From a virus: 23,182 nucleotides of DNA. The position numbers and the translations under genes are program-made. This document shows, piece by piece, positions 7,617 through 14,371 of the stretch; positions within the stretch are counted from its first letter, which is position 1; each line of letters begins with the position of its first letter. The stretch lies in IMG/VR virus record IMGVR_UViG_3300006637_000032, positions 1-23,182 of that record; one strand, 5' to 3'. Under the pieces are notes generated by a model. The model did no database searches. It was not told the origin of the DNA and saw only the letters and a program-made list of their open reading frames with translations.

Positions 7617-8338
7617 TGTCTCTTTTGACGATGATCCAGGCGGCTGCCAACCTCATCGGGGTGCAGCAGCCCGTCTCGGTCATCGGCTCGACGGACACGA
7701 CCACGCTGCAACTGCTGGCGTTCGCCAATCAGGAAGGCGTGGACCTTGCCGAACGGGCGTGGCCGTTGCTGTACCGCACGGCCACGATCACCACGGTAGC
7801 GTCGCAGCAGGAATACGCGCTGCCGGCTGATTTCAACTGGCAGATCGTCAACACGTTCTGGAACGCGGCCGAGCGGCTTCCCGTGTGGGGGCCGCTGACG
7901 CCGCAGACGTGGCAGGCCATCGAGTACGGGATGGTCGCGGGCAGTCCGGTGGGCACGCGCTACGTCATCTGGCGTGGCACGAGTTCCAACGACGCCAAGG
8001 TGTATCTGGAGCCGACGCCGGGCACCAACGGCGACACGCTGGCGTATATGTACGTGTCGTCGCACTGGTGCGCGTCCTCTGGCGGCACGACGCAGGCGGC
8101 GTGGGCGGCGGATACCGATGTCGGTATCCTCGACGAAGATCTGATGAAGGACGGCATAGTCTGGCGGTTCCTGCGTCAGAAGGGACTGAATTACGGCGAC
8201 CTCCGCAACGACTACGAGCGCCGCCGTTCGCGGCTTCTGGCGCAGGCCCGCCCGGCTCCGAACCTGAGCCTTGCCGGCAACCGTTCGTGGCGCCTGCTCG
8301 GGCCTCAGAACCTGCCGGAAACCGGATATGGAGCATAG
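7616..8338 (+). CDS. Putative head-tail adaptor (P22 gp4 / T7 gp11-like)
   Basis: A 240-residue protein. The helical start (MSLLTMIQAAANLIG, about 1-15) and LLAFANQEGVDLAER (about 34-48), then a beta segment with SQQEYALPADFNWQIVNTFW (about 63-82), match the layout of podovirus adaptor/tail tubular A-type proteins: N-terminal helical bundle, beta core and C-terminal helical tail (KGLNYGDLRNDYERRRSR). Role: docks onto the portal after packaging and carries the tail hub. The position two genes before the beta-propeller-like hub supports this. It is longer than P22 gp4 (166) and T7 gp11 (196). Start is ATG 7616 in a TGATG overlap; ends TAG. Confidence 0.6.
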   Translation: MSLLTMIQAAANLIGVQQPVSVIGSTDTTTLQLLAFANQEGVDLAERAWPLLYRTATITTVASQQEYALPADFNWQIVNTFWNAAERLPVWGPLTPQTWQAIEYGMVAGSPVGTRYVIWRGTSSNDAKVYLEPTPGTNGDTLAYMYVSSHWCASSGGTTQAAWAADTDVGILDEDLMKDGIVWRFLRQKGLNYGDLRNDYERRRSRLLAQARPAPNLSLAGNRSWRLLGPQNLPETGYGA

Positions 8339-8341
8339 CCG

Positions 8342-8911
8342 ATGCCGATGAACATGATGCCCGGAGGCGCTGGCGTCGACCCGATGATGCAGGCGTATCT
8401 GGAGATGGAGCGGCTGCGTGGTGACGGCCCGTCCACGGGGAACAACTTCCTCGGCTACGGGTCGCTACAGGGCGCATCTGACGCCATCCTGGGGCCGGGG
8501 CGCATGCAGTCGCCGGGCATGGCCCCGCAGGCTGCTACAATGCCCCAGCAGGGCACGCAGGGCATGATGGGCATGGCGCCGATGGCGCTGACGATGCCGC
8601 CGGCCAACGAGTCGCCGATGGCGATGTCCCGGCGCTATGCCGAGGCGCTGCTGGGCGGCGCGCGGGCGCCGGCCGGCATGCAGAACGTGCTGAACGTGGC
8701 GACGCCGTTCCAGACGGGCCAGATGCAGCCGTCGCGAGCGGACATCCAAAGCCTGATCGCGGCGGAACTGATGCGCCAGCAGCCGCGTCAGCAGCAGTTG
8801 TCGCCGCAGCAGATGTGGGCGGCTTCGTTCGGCGGCGAGGGTGGCAACTCGGCGTTCGGGGGCGGTCCCTCGGGCAGCTTCTCGGGCGGCAATCCCGATG
8901 CCTACGGCTGA
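8342..8911 (+). CDS. Met/Gln/Gly-rich protein of unknown function
   Basis: A 189-residue low-complexity protein starting three bases after the adaptor stop. It is rich in Met, Pro, Gln and Gly throughout, with a more ordered stretch (NESPMAMSRRYAEALLGG, about 83-100) and a Gln-rich segment (RQQPRQQQLSPQQMW, about 144-158). The end is Gly/Ser-rich. I do not recognise the family. Between adaptor and tail hub genes it could be a flexible virion or assembly factor, which is inference. An internal ATG at 8348 is an alternative start. Confidence 0.5.
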   Translation: MPMNMMPGGAGVDPMMQAYLEMERLRGDGPSTGNNFLGYGSLQGASDAILGPGRMQSPGMAPQAATMPQQGTQGMMGMAPMALTMPPANESPMAMSRRYAEALLGGARAPAGMQNVLNVATPFQTGQMQPSRADIQSLIAAELMRQQPRQQQLSPQQMWAASFGGEGGNSAFGGGPSGSFSGGNPDAYG

Positions 8912-8929
8912 TCTCCTGCGCCTGTTCTG

Positions 8930-10468
8930 ATGGCGCGTCGCCCGAGCCGTGGCAGGACGGCCCGACAGTACAGCCTCCCGGCCCCGACCGACGGATGGAA
9001 CGCGCGCGACAACATCGCCGCCATGCCGCCGCTGGATGCCGTCATCCTCGACAACTGGTTTCCGTCCACCGGCTACCTTCAGGTCCGCAACGGCAACACC
9101 GAGTTTGCCGATGGCGTCGGCGTTGGGTCCGTCTTTGCGCTGATGGCCTACTCGTCGCCGGCTGGTGGCAAACTGTTCGCGGCGAGCGCGACCAACATCT
9201 ACGACATCACGCCCGGCGGCACGGCATCGTCGGTGGTGGCGTCGATGACGAACGGCCGGTGGCAACACGTCAACTTCACCACGTCCGGCGGCTCGTTCCT
9301 GCTGGCTGTGAACGGCGCAGACACGCCCCGGCAGTATGATGGCACCAACTGGTCAGCCTCTACCATCAGCGCATCCGGCCTGACCACGGCGAACCTCATC
9401 AACATATGGGTCCACAAGGGCCGCATCTGGTTCGTGGAGAAGGACACGCTCGATGCGTGGTATCTGAGCGCGGGCGCCATTGCCGGCACGGCGGTCAAGT
9501 TCCCGCTCGGGGCAGTATTCCAGCTTGGCGGCGAACTCATTGCCGGCGGTTCGTGGAGCCGCGACGGCGGCGACGGCATGGACGACCTACAGGTGTTCAT
9601 CACGTCGAACGGCGAGGTTGCCGTCTACCAAGGCACCGACCCGGCTTCGGCTGACACGTTCGCGCTCGTCGGCGTGTTTCGCATCGGGCGCCCGCTTGGC
9701 TACCGTTGCATGGAGAAGTTCGGCGCCGACCTCATCGTGGTGACGGATCAGGGCTATCTGCCGTTGTCACAGGTCCTGAGGCTGGACCCGTCGCAGGCGG
9801 AAGCACAGGCGATTTCGGACAAGATCAGGGACGCGGTGAGCGAGGCCGCGCTGAGTTACGGCGGCAACTTCGGCTGGCAGGCGATCAGCTACCCGAAGAG
9901 CAATTGGGGCCTGTTCAACGTGCCGACGGTCGAGGGCGAGCAGGCCGAACAGCATGTGGTGAACGTGCTGACGGGCGCGTGGTGCCGGTTCACCGGCATG
10001 AACGCGGTCTGCTGGGAAGTGTTCAACGACGACCTGTATTTCGGCGGCCAGAACGGCTTTGTCTACAAGGCTGACAGCGGCGAGTCCGACGACGGCGATC
10101 CGGTCAACGCGGACTGCCTGCAAGCCTTCACGGACGCTGGTCTGCCGGGGACGATGAAGCGGTACACGATGCTGCGGCCTTTGTTCCGGTCGGACGGCTC
10201 GCTGGGCATCACGCTTCAGTTCAATGTGGACTACGCGATCAGCGCGCCGGGGACGAACCCGACGCCGGGGACCGCAAGCGGGCCGGTGTGGGACGTCGCG
10301 CTGTGGAACGTGTCGTACTGGGCCGGCCCTCCGGTCCCGGTGATGCTGCCGACTTCGGTTGTCGGGATCGGCACGGTGGCGTCCGCGCGCATCCGGTGTT
10401 CGGTGGATGCCCAGCAGGTCCAGTACCTGAAGACGGACTACCTGTTCGAGCCGGGAGGGTTCCTGTGA
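8930..10468 (+). CDS. Tail hub/nozzle protein (P22 gp10-like, beta-propeller)
   Basis: A 512-residue all-beta protein, close to P22 gp10 (472). The N-terminal LPAPTDGWNARDNIAAMPPLDA followed by VILDNWFP is a recurrent signature in podophage proteins of this position. Repeated WD-like blades follow (KLFAASATNIYDI, FLLAVNGADTPRQYDG, RIWFVEKDTLDAWYL, LQVFITSNGEVAVYQG, DLIVVTDQGYLPLS, DDLYFGGQNGFVYKAD), supporting a beta-propeller. Role: forms the nozzle beneath the adaptor and holds packaged DNA in. No good Shine-Dalgarno precedes ATG 8930. It ends in a TGATG overlap with the next gene. Confidence 0.68.
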   Translation: MARRPSRGRTARQYSLPAPTDGWNARDNIAAMPPLDAVILDNWFPSTGYLQVRNGNTEFADGVGVGSVFALMAYSSPAGGKLFAASATNIYDITPGGTASSVVASMTNGRWQHVNFTTSGGSFLLAVNGADTPRQYDGTNWSASTISASGLTTANLINIWVHKGRIWFVEKDTLDAWYLSAGAIAGTAVKFPLGAVFQLGGELIAGGSWSRDGGDGMDDLQVFITSNGEVAVYQGTDPASADTFALVGVFRIGRPLGYRCMEKFGADLIVVTDQGYLPLSQVLRLDPSQAEAQAISDKIRDAVSEAALSYGGNFGWQAISYPKSNWGLFNVPTVEGEQAEQHVVNVLTGAWCRFTGMNAVCWEVFNDDLYFGGQNGFVYKADSGESDDGDPVNADCLQAFTDAGLPGTMKRYTMLRPLFRSDGSLGITLQFNVDYAISAPGTNPTPGTASGPVWDVALWNVSYWAGPPVPVMLPTSVVGIGTVASARIRCSVDAQQVQYLKTDYLFEPGGFL

Positions 10469-10761
10469 TGTCGGACGCCGCACGCACTCGTCGGATGGCC
10501 GACACGCTGATGGGCAAGAAGGACGGCCCGAACCTGTCGGTCGGCCGTGGCGAAAAGTTGCCGGTGTCGCGGGGCGCCGGCCTGACCGCCAAGGGCCGCG
10601 AGAAGTACAACCGCGAGACGGGGAGCAACCTGCAAGCGCCTACGAAGGACAAGGACAACCCGAGGCACAAGTCGTTCTGCGCCCGAATGGCCGGCGTCGT
10701 GAAGAAGGCGGACGGCCCGGCTACCCGTGCGAAGGCGTCAATGCGGCGATGGGGATGTTGA
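10468..10761 (+). CDS. DUF6321 family small phage protein
   Basis: A 97-residue basic protein. The block GLTAKGREKYNRETGSNLQAP (38-58) followed by KSFCARMAGV (68-77) and a C-terminal ASMRRWGC matches the DUF6321 family found in many phages. No function is established. Coupled to the hub stop by a TGATG overlap (GTG 10465 is in frame just before). Its last 24 bases overlap, convergently, the end of the minus-strand endonuclease gene. A second, diverged copy of its C-terminal codons lies beyond that gene at 11391-11432, so the present 3' end was probably supplied with the inserted endonuclease. Confidence 0.78.
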   Translation: MSDAARTRRMADTLMGKKDGPNLSVGRGEKLPVSRGAGLTAKGREKYNRETGSNLQAPTKDKDNPRHKSFCARMAGVVKKADGPATRAKASMRRWGC

Positions 10762-11322
10762 TCTGGCGCGCTGATAGCATGGGCTGCACAGGCCGTGCGC
10801 GACATGCCGGCGACTAGACGTTCCGCATTCTATGCAATTCGGCCCGTGCTTCGACCACCGCCTTGATCGGGAGCACGTTCGATTGTTCTGGTTTTCCTTG
10901 TGTGTCACCCAGCGACAGTTCTCCGGAGAATAGCCTTTATCGGGGTCAACCCGGTCTATCTCCAGATTGTCGGCATAGCCGTTTGCGAACGACCAGAGGA
11001 AGAACGCTTCCTTATCATGCCATTCATCGCAGACGCGGATTCCTCGGTCTTCGTACCGATCTGCGAAGCGGTGCCTGTACGAACGATGGCCGCACCTCGC
11101 CATCATGCTTTGGTGGATGCGGTAGAGTCGGTGCGAGTGCATTCCGTGCTTTCGCCCGGCTCTTGCGCCGATGTCCGGGTTTTCTTTGGCGAACCGTCCG
11201 ATGTATTCGCCGCTCCGAATTCTGCCGCACGGCGCGCACGCGTTATTCAGTTGGTCGGTTCGCACCATTTCGATGCGCCCGCACGACGGGCAGATGCGTT
11301 GGGTTTTGCTGCGCTTTCTCAT
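10738..11322 (-). CDS. HNH-type homing endonuclease (free-standing)
   Basis: A 194-residue protein, the only convincing minus-strand gene. An N-terminal zinc ribbon (C11-x2-C14 ... C29-x2-C32) is followed by a nuclease-like core: RLYRIHQSMMARC (65-77), DRYEDRGIRVCDEW (88-101), LEIDRVDPDKGYSPENCRWV (120-139) and NQNNR (144-148). This is the pattern of a large phage/bacterial HNH endonuclease group. A second zinc knuckle closes the protein (C163-x2-C166 ... C179-x2-C182). Known role of such genes: cut an empty allele so that recombination copies the element in. The surrounding DNA is visibly less GC-rich than the flanking genes. It faces late transcription, so any expression needs its own promoter; no clear one was seen. 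Confidence 0.85.
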   Translation of the reverse strand: MRKRSKTQRICPSCGRIEMVRTDQLNNACAPCGRIRSGEYIGRFAKENPDIGARAGRKHGMHSHRLYRIHQSMMARCGHRSYRHRFADRYEDRGIRVCDEWHDKEAFFLWSFANGYADNLEIDRVDPDKGYSPENCRWVTHKENQNNRTCSRSRRWSKHGPNCIECGTSSRRHVAHGLCSPCYQRARSTSPSPH

Positions 11323-11431
11323 GGATGGACCATACCATGAACGAACGGTGCCGTCATAACAAATATGGTGCCCGGTCGGCTTCTTGGACTGGCGAGCGCG
11401 GGAAGGCGGCCCGGAAGCGGTGGGGCTGCTG
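10762..11431. mobile_element. Inserted homing-endonuclease segment
   Basis: The 670 bases between the DUF6321 stop and the GNAT start contain no convincing + strand gene, only the minus-strand HNH gene plus about 60 bases of 5' leader and the remnant at 11391-11432. Local base composition is lower in G+C (for example AACAAATATGG near 11360) than either side. All neighbouring genes overlap or nearly touch, so this gap is an interruption of a compact operon. The element's exact ends are not defined; the right end probably lies near 11390, where the remnant begins. Confidence 0.6.
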
Positions 11432-11432
11432 A
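11391..11432 (+). pseudogene. Stranded 3' end of the DUF6321 gene
   Basis: These bases read GERGKAARKRWGC-stop, parallel to the intact gene's TRAKASMRRWGC-stop (10723-10761). The terminal 33 bases agree at about 23 positions by hand comparison, with the last four codons and the stop differing only at synonymous third positions. The stop (11430-11432) overlaps the GNAT ATG by one base, the same TGATG arrangement used by other gene pairs here. This is best read as the original end of the DUF6321 gene, displaced when the endonuclease segment entered. It has no start of its own. Confidence 0.65.
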
Positions 11433-11953
11433 TGGCGCACCAGATCGTCCCGGTATTCCCGCGCTCCGTGGACGACGGTTACAACGAGTTCCTGTCCCGG
11501 TGGGCGGCGCAGCGGATGCCCGACTACGACGGATCGGTGCCGTTCTGGCCGTGCTACTCGATTGCCTTCGTGCGGGCGAATGATCTGCGGCAGCGTCCGC
11601 TGGCGGTGGCGGCCTACCACGGGCACAACGCCAAGTCCGGCGACATGCACCTGTCGGGGGCTTCGGAAAGCCCGATGTGGGCGACGCGCGACGCGATCCG
11701 CTGGATGCTCTGGTACCCGTTCGTCAAGCACCGTTGCCGGCGATTGACCACCATCACGGCGCGGGACAACAAGCGCGCACGGCGGTTCGACGAGAAGATT
11801 GGGTTCAAGGTTGAAGGCGTCCACCCCAAGGCATGGGACGGGCGGCGGGATTCCATAACGTATGGGATGCTGCGCGAAAAGGCTTTCGAGATGTGGAAAC
11901 TGGAGGAGTTTGCTGATGGGCAAGGGGTCGGGGTCCGCGCCGTCGGCGCCTGA
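11432..11953 (+). CDS. GNAT-family N-acetyltransferase
   Basis: A 173-residue protein with the C-terminal half of a GNAT fold: a helix region (ATRDAIRWMLWYPF, 84-97), a strand (CRRLTTITA, 102-110), then ARDNKRARRFDEKIGFKVEG (110-129) and DSITYGMLREKA (140-151). The Asn...Ala...GF-x-x-EG series is typical of acetyltransferases of the RimJ-like type. The acetyl-CoA Q/R-x-x-G-x-G/A motif is not obvious, so activity is uncertain. Chosen start is ATG 11432, which overlaps the stranded DUF6321 stop; an upstream TTG in frame is less likely. Target unknown. It overlaps the next gene by 38 bases. Confidence 0.72.
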   Translation: MAHQIVPVFPRSVDDGYNEFLSRWAAQRMPDYDGSVPFWPCYSIAFVRANDLRQRPLAVAAYHGHNAKSGDMHLSGASESPMWATRDAIRWMLWYPFVKHRCRRLTTITARDNKRARRFDEKIGFKVEGVHPKAWDGRRDSITYGMLREKAFEMWKLEEFADGQGVGVRAVGA

Positions 11954-13136
11954 TCCGCAGGAACTGGCACAGGCGCAGTCGCGAGCGAACATCGACGCCA
12001 TCCTTGCGTCGCAGTTCGTCAACTCGACGCCGACGTTCACGCCGTTTGGCAGCAACCAGTTCTTCGTGTCGCCGTCGGGCCAGTATTCGCAGGTTCAGGC
12101 GCCGTCGCAGCCGGAACTGGAGCGGATCGCTTCGGGCTACGCGCTCGGCAACACGGTTCTGAACCGCGCGCTGACTGGCGTCGACCAGATCAGGCCGCTG
12201 GATTTCTCGTCGGCTCCGGGCGCGGTCACGTCGCTTGACCTGTCGGGGCTGCCGTCCGTCATGACGGCGCAGCAGTTCGCGCCGGAACGTCGCCGCATCG
12301 AGGATGCCATCTACGGCCGGCAGGCGGAGATGCTGCGCGACCAGTTCAACCGAGATGACGAGCGGCTGAACACGCGACTGGTGAACCAAGGTCTGCGGCT
12401 CGGCTCGGAAGCCTACGCGGATGCACAGCGGCAGTTCGGCGAGCGGCAGAACCAGGCGTATGCGGACGCGCGCACGCGGGCGATCCAGCTTGGCGGCGAC
12501 GAACTGGCGCGTGCGTTCGGCATGTCGCTACAGGGGCGCCAGCAGGTCGGCAACGAGGTGACGTCGCAGGCTGAGTTTGCCAACCGTGCGCGGGCAGCTG
12601 CCATTCAGGAGGCGCTTCTGGGCAGGCAGGTGCCGTTGCAGGAGCTTTCTGCCTACGCGCGCTTCGCGCCGGGCCTCGGGATGCAGCAGTTTCCCGGCAC
12701 GCCGAACTATCAGGTTGCGCCGGCTGACATCACCGGGGCGACCAACAACCAGTTCAACGCGCAGATGAACGCCTTCAACCAGCAACAGGCGAGCCGCAAC
12801 GCCACCACGGGCGCGCTTGCCGGAACGGCCGGTTCGATTGCCGCTGCGGCAATTCCGTTCATCTTCTCCGACCGCGACATGAAGCAGGACATCGAGGTCG
12901 TCGACGCCGATGCCGTGCTGGACATGGTGCGGATGATGCCGACCAGCGAGTGGTCGTACAAGCCTGAGGCGCAGGCGATGGGCCAGCCCGGCGGCCGTCA
13001 CATCGGCCCGATGGCGCAGGACTTCCAGCGCATCACCGGAAAGGGCGACGGCAAGTCGATCCCGACCGTGGATGCGTTCGGCATGCTGCTGACGGCGACC
13101 AAGGCGCTTGCCGACAAGGTGGAGGCGATGTCCTGA
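11916..13136 (+). CDS. Virion protein with C-terminal S74 chaperone domain (putative DNA-transfer/internal protein)
   Basis: A 406-residue protein. It starts with a good Shine-Dalgarno (GGAGGAG, 11902-11908) inside the GNAT gene. The N-terminus (DPQELAQAQSRANIDAILAS, 13-32) and TPFGSNQFF (41-49) resemble podovirus proteins often annotated as DNA-transfer or needle-type. A long helical Gln/Ala/Arg region spans about 130-250, with a small hydrophobic stretch (GTAGSIAAAAIPFIF, about 303-317) just before S318-D319. From there a Peptidase_S74 domain follows: SDRDMK preserves the Ser-Asp cut site and the Lys five residues later, then GRHIGPMAQDFQRITG. Cleavage would leave about 317 residues. Exact particle location is inferred from gene order. 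Confidence 0.75.
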   Translation: MGKGSGSAPSAPDPQELAQAQSRANIDAILASQFVNSTPTFTPFGSNQFFVSPSGQYSQVQAPSQPELERIASGYALGNTVLNRALTGVDQIRPLDFSSAPGAVTSLDLSGLPSVMTAQQFAPERRRIEDAIYGRQAEMLRDQFNRDDERLNTRLVNQGLRLGSEAYADAQRQFGERQNQAYADARTRAIQLGGDELARAFGMSLQGRQQVGNEVTSQAEFANRARAAAIQEALLGRQVPLQELSAYARFAPGLGMQQFPGTPNYQVAPADITGATNNQFNAQMNAFNQQQASRNATTGALAGTAGSIAAAAIPFIFSDRDMKQDIEVVDADAVLDMVRMMPTSEWSYKPEAQAMGQPGGRHIGPMAQDFQRITGKGDGKSIPTVDAFGMLLTATKALADKVEAMS

Positions 13137-14371
13137 TGGCCCAGCCCCCGATGTTCTACCAGCGCAGCCCGGACTACGAGTCCAACATGCGGATGGCCGA
13201 GGCGCTGATGGCGCAGGGCGGATCGACCGCGCCCGTGGCGTCGCCGCTGGCGGCGTTGGCGCGCGTGGTTCAGGGCGGCGTTGGCGGCTTCATGCGCGAC
13301 CGGGAGCAGCGGCGCGACCGTGACCGCCAGAAGGAGTACAGCACCGCACTGGCGCAGGCGCTACAGGCCGGCGAGCCGTGGCGGAACCCGGACACGTCGG
13401 CCATGCCATCCATGAACGCGATGGAGCGTGACGACACGATGGGCGGCGGCGGCGGGCGTCGGTATCTGGAGCCGGGCGAAGTCGCGGAAGGCACGGGCGG
13501 CCAGAGGGCGATGATCGCGGCCCTGATGGGCAACGACATGACCGCGCCGCTCGGTACGCAGATGCAGTTCCAGGCGCTTCAGAGCCAGCAGGAGCAGGAG
13601 AGGGCGCTGGCGCTGGAGCGGGCGAAGCAGGCCGGCAAGGCGCCCGCGACGGAATCCTTCTATGACCAGCGGGGCAGAAAATACAAGGCCACCTGGAACC
13701 CGCTCACGCAGTCGTGGGATCCTGTCGGCGGCTCGGAGGCCCCGGCGCCCCGGAACGTGCAGACCGTCGAGCTCGGCGATGGCGTGTACGTGCTGAACCC
13801 GGATGGCTCGCGGGGCGTGAAGCTCGGAGACTCACCGAGCAGTTCCAGAGGGGTCAGCGCCGCGCAGCAGGCGGCGAACATCGAGATCCGGGCGGCGCGG
13901 GAGCGGCTTCGCAACCTCGCGTCGACGCTCGATCCGGGAGCCGTTCCGCGCGACGAGATCCGTGACCGATCCCAGAAGGCGACGAACACGGGCCGGCAGA
14001 ACACGCAGTATGATCCGTTCATCGAGCGCGACTACCGCATCGCCACCCAGCGGATGGTCGGCGACGATCCGGATTTCGAGGCGTTCCTGGGCATGCTCGA
14101 CACTGGCCGTCCGGGGCAGGCTCCCGAGTCCGCGCAGACGGTTGAGGCGGCGCCGCAGCCGGAGACGCCCAACTGGTTCGAGCGGAACCTCGCCGGTCGC
14201 ATGCGCGGCCCGTCGCCGGAGGCGCTGGAGCGGATGCGTGCCGGCGCTACGCCGGTGGCGCAGGACGGCACGCTCGACGTCGGCAGCCTGGAGGTCAACC
14301 GCCTCTACATGCGGCCTTCCGATGGCAGGATGTACCGCTGGGACGGCGAGAACTTCGTCGAGGCTGAGTAA
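13136..14371 (+). CDS. Probable internal virion/ejection protein, family not recognised
   Basis: A 411-residue polar protein between the S74 protein and the giant polyvalent protein. Features in order: helical N-terminus (SNMRMAEALMAQ, about 16-27), a Gly-rich hydrophobic helix (LAALARVVQGGVGGFM, about 38-53), a very basic stretch (RDREQRRDRDRQ), a Gln/Glu helix (MQFQALQSQQEQERALALER, about 143-162), and a C-terminal motif VNRLYMRPSDGRMYRWDGENF. No enzymatic motif is recognisable. Composition and position suit an internal/ejected protein, by inference. Start overlaps the previous stop (TGATG), with GGAGG about ten bases upstream; it ends TAA directly abutting the next ATG. Confidence 0.55.
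   Translation: MAQPPMFYQRSPDYESNMRMAEALMAQGGSTAPVASPLAALARVVQGGVGGFMRDREQRRDRDRQKEYSTALAQALQAGEPWRNPDTSAMPSMNAMERDDTMGGGGGRRYLEPGEVAEGTGGQRAMIAALMGNDMTAPLGTQMQFQALQSQQEQERALALERAKQAGKAPATESFYDQRGRKYKATWNPLTQSWDPVGGSEAPAPRNVQTVELGDGVYVLNPDGSRGVKLGDSPSSSRGVSAAQQAANIEIRAARERLRNLASTLDPGAVPRDEIRDRSQKATNTGRQNTQYDPFIERDYRIATQRMVGDDPDFEAFLGMLDTGRPGQAPESAQTVEAAPQPETPNWFERNLAGRMRGPSPEALERMRAGATPVAQDGTLDVGSLEVNRLYMRPSDGRMYRWDGENFVEAE

Noticed and set aside
11384-11431. Upstream in-frame TTG start for the GNAT gene
   Set aside because: The extension reads through the stranded DUF6321 tail in another frame and adds no family-like residues; ATG 11432 fits the TGATG overlap used elsewhere.
10863-11432. A 189-codon + strand open frame across the endonuclease region
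   Set aside because: Its translation is Cys/Arg/Ser-rich without domains and is antisense to the well-supported HNH gene. Only its last 13 codons are meaningful, as the stranded DUF6321 end.
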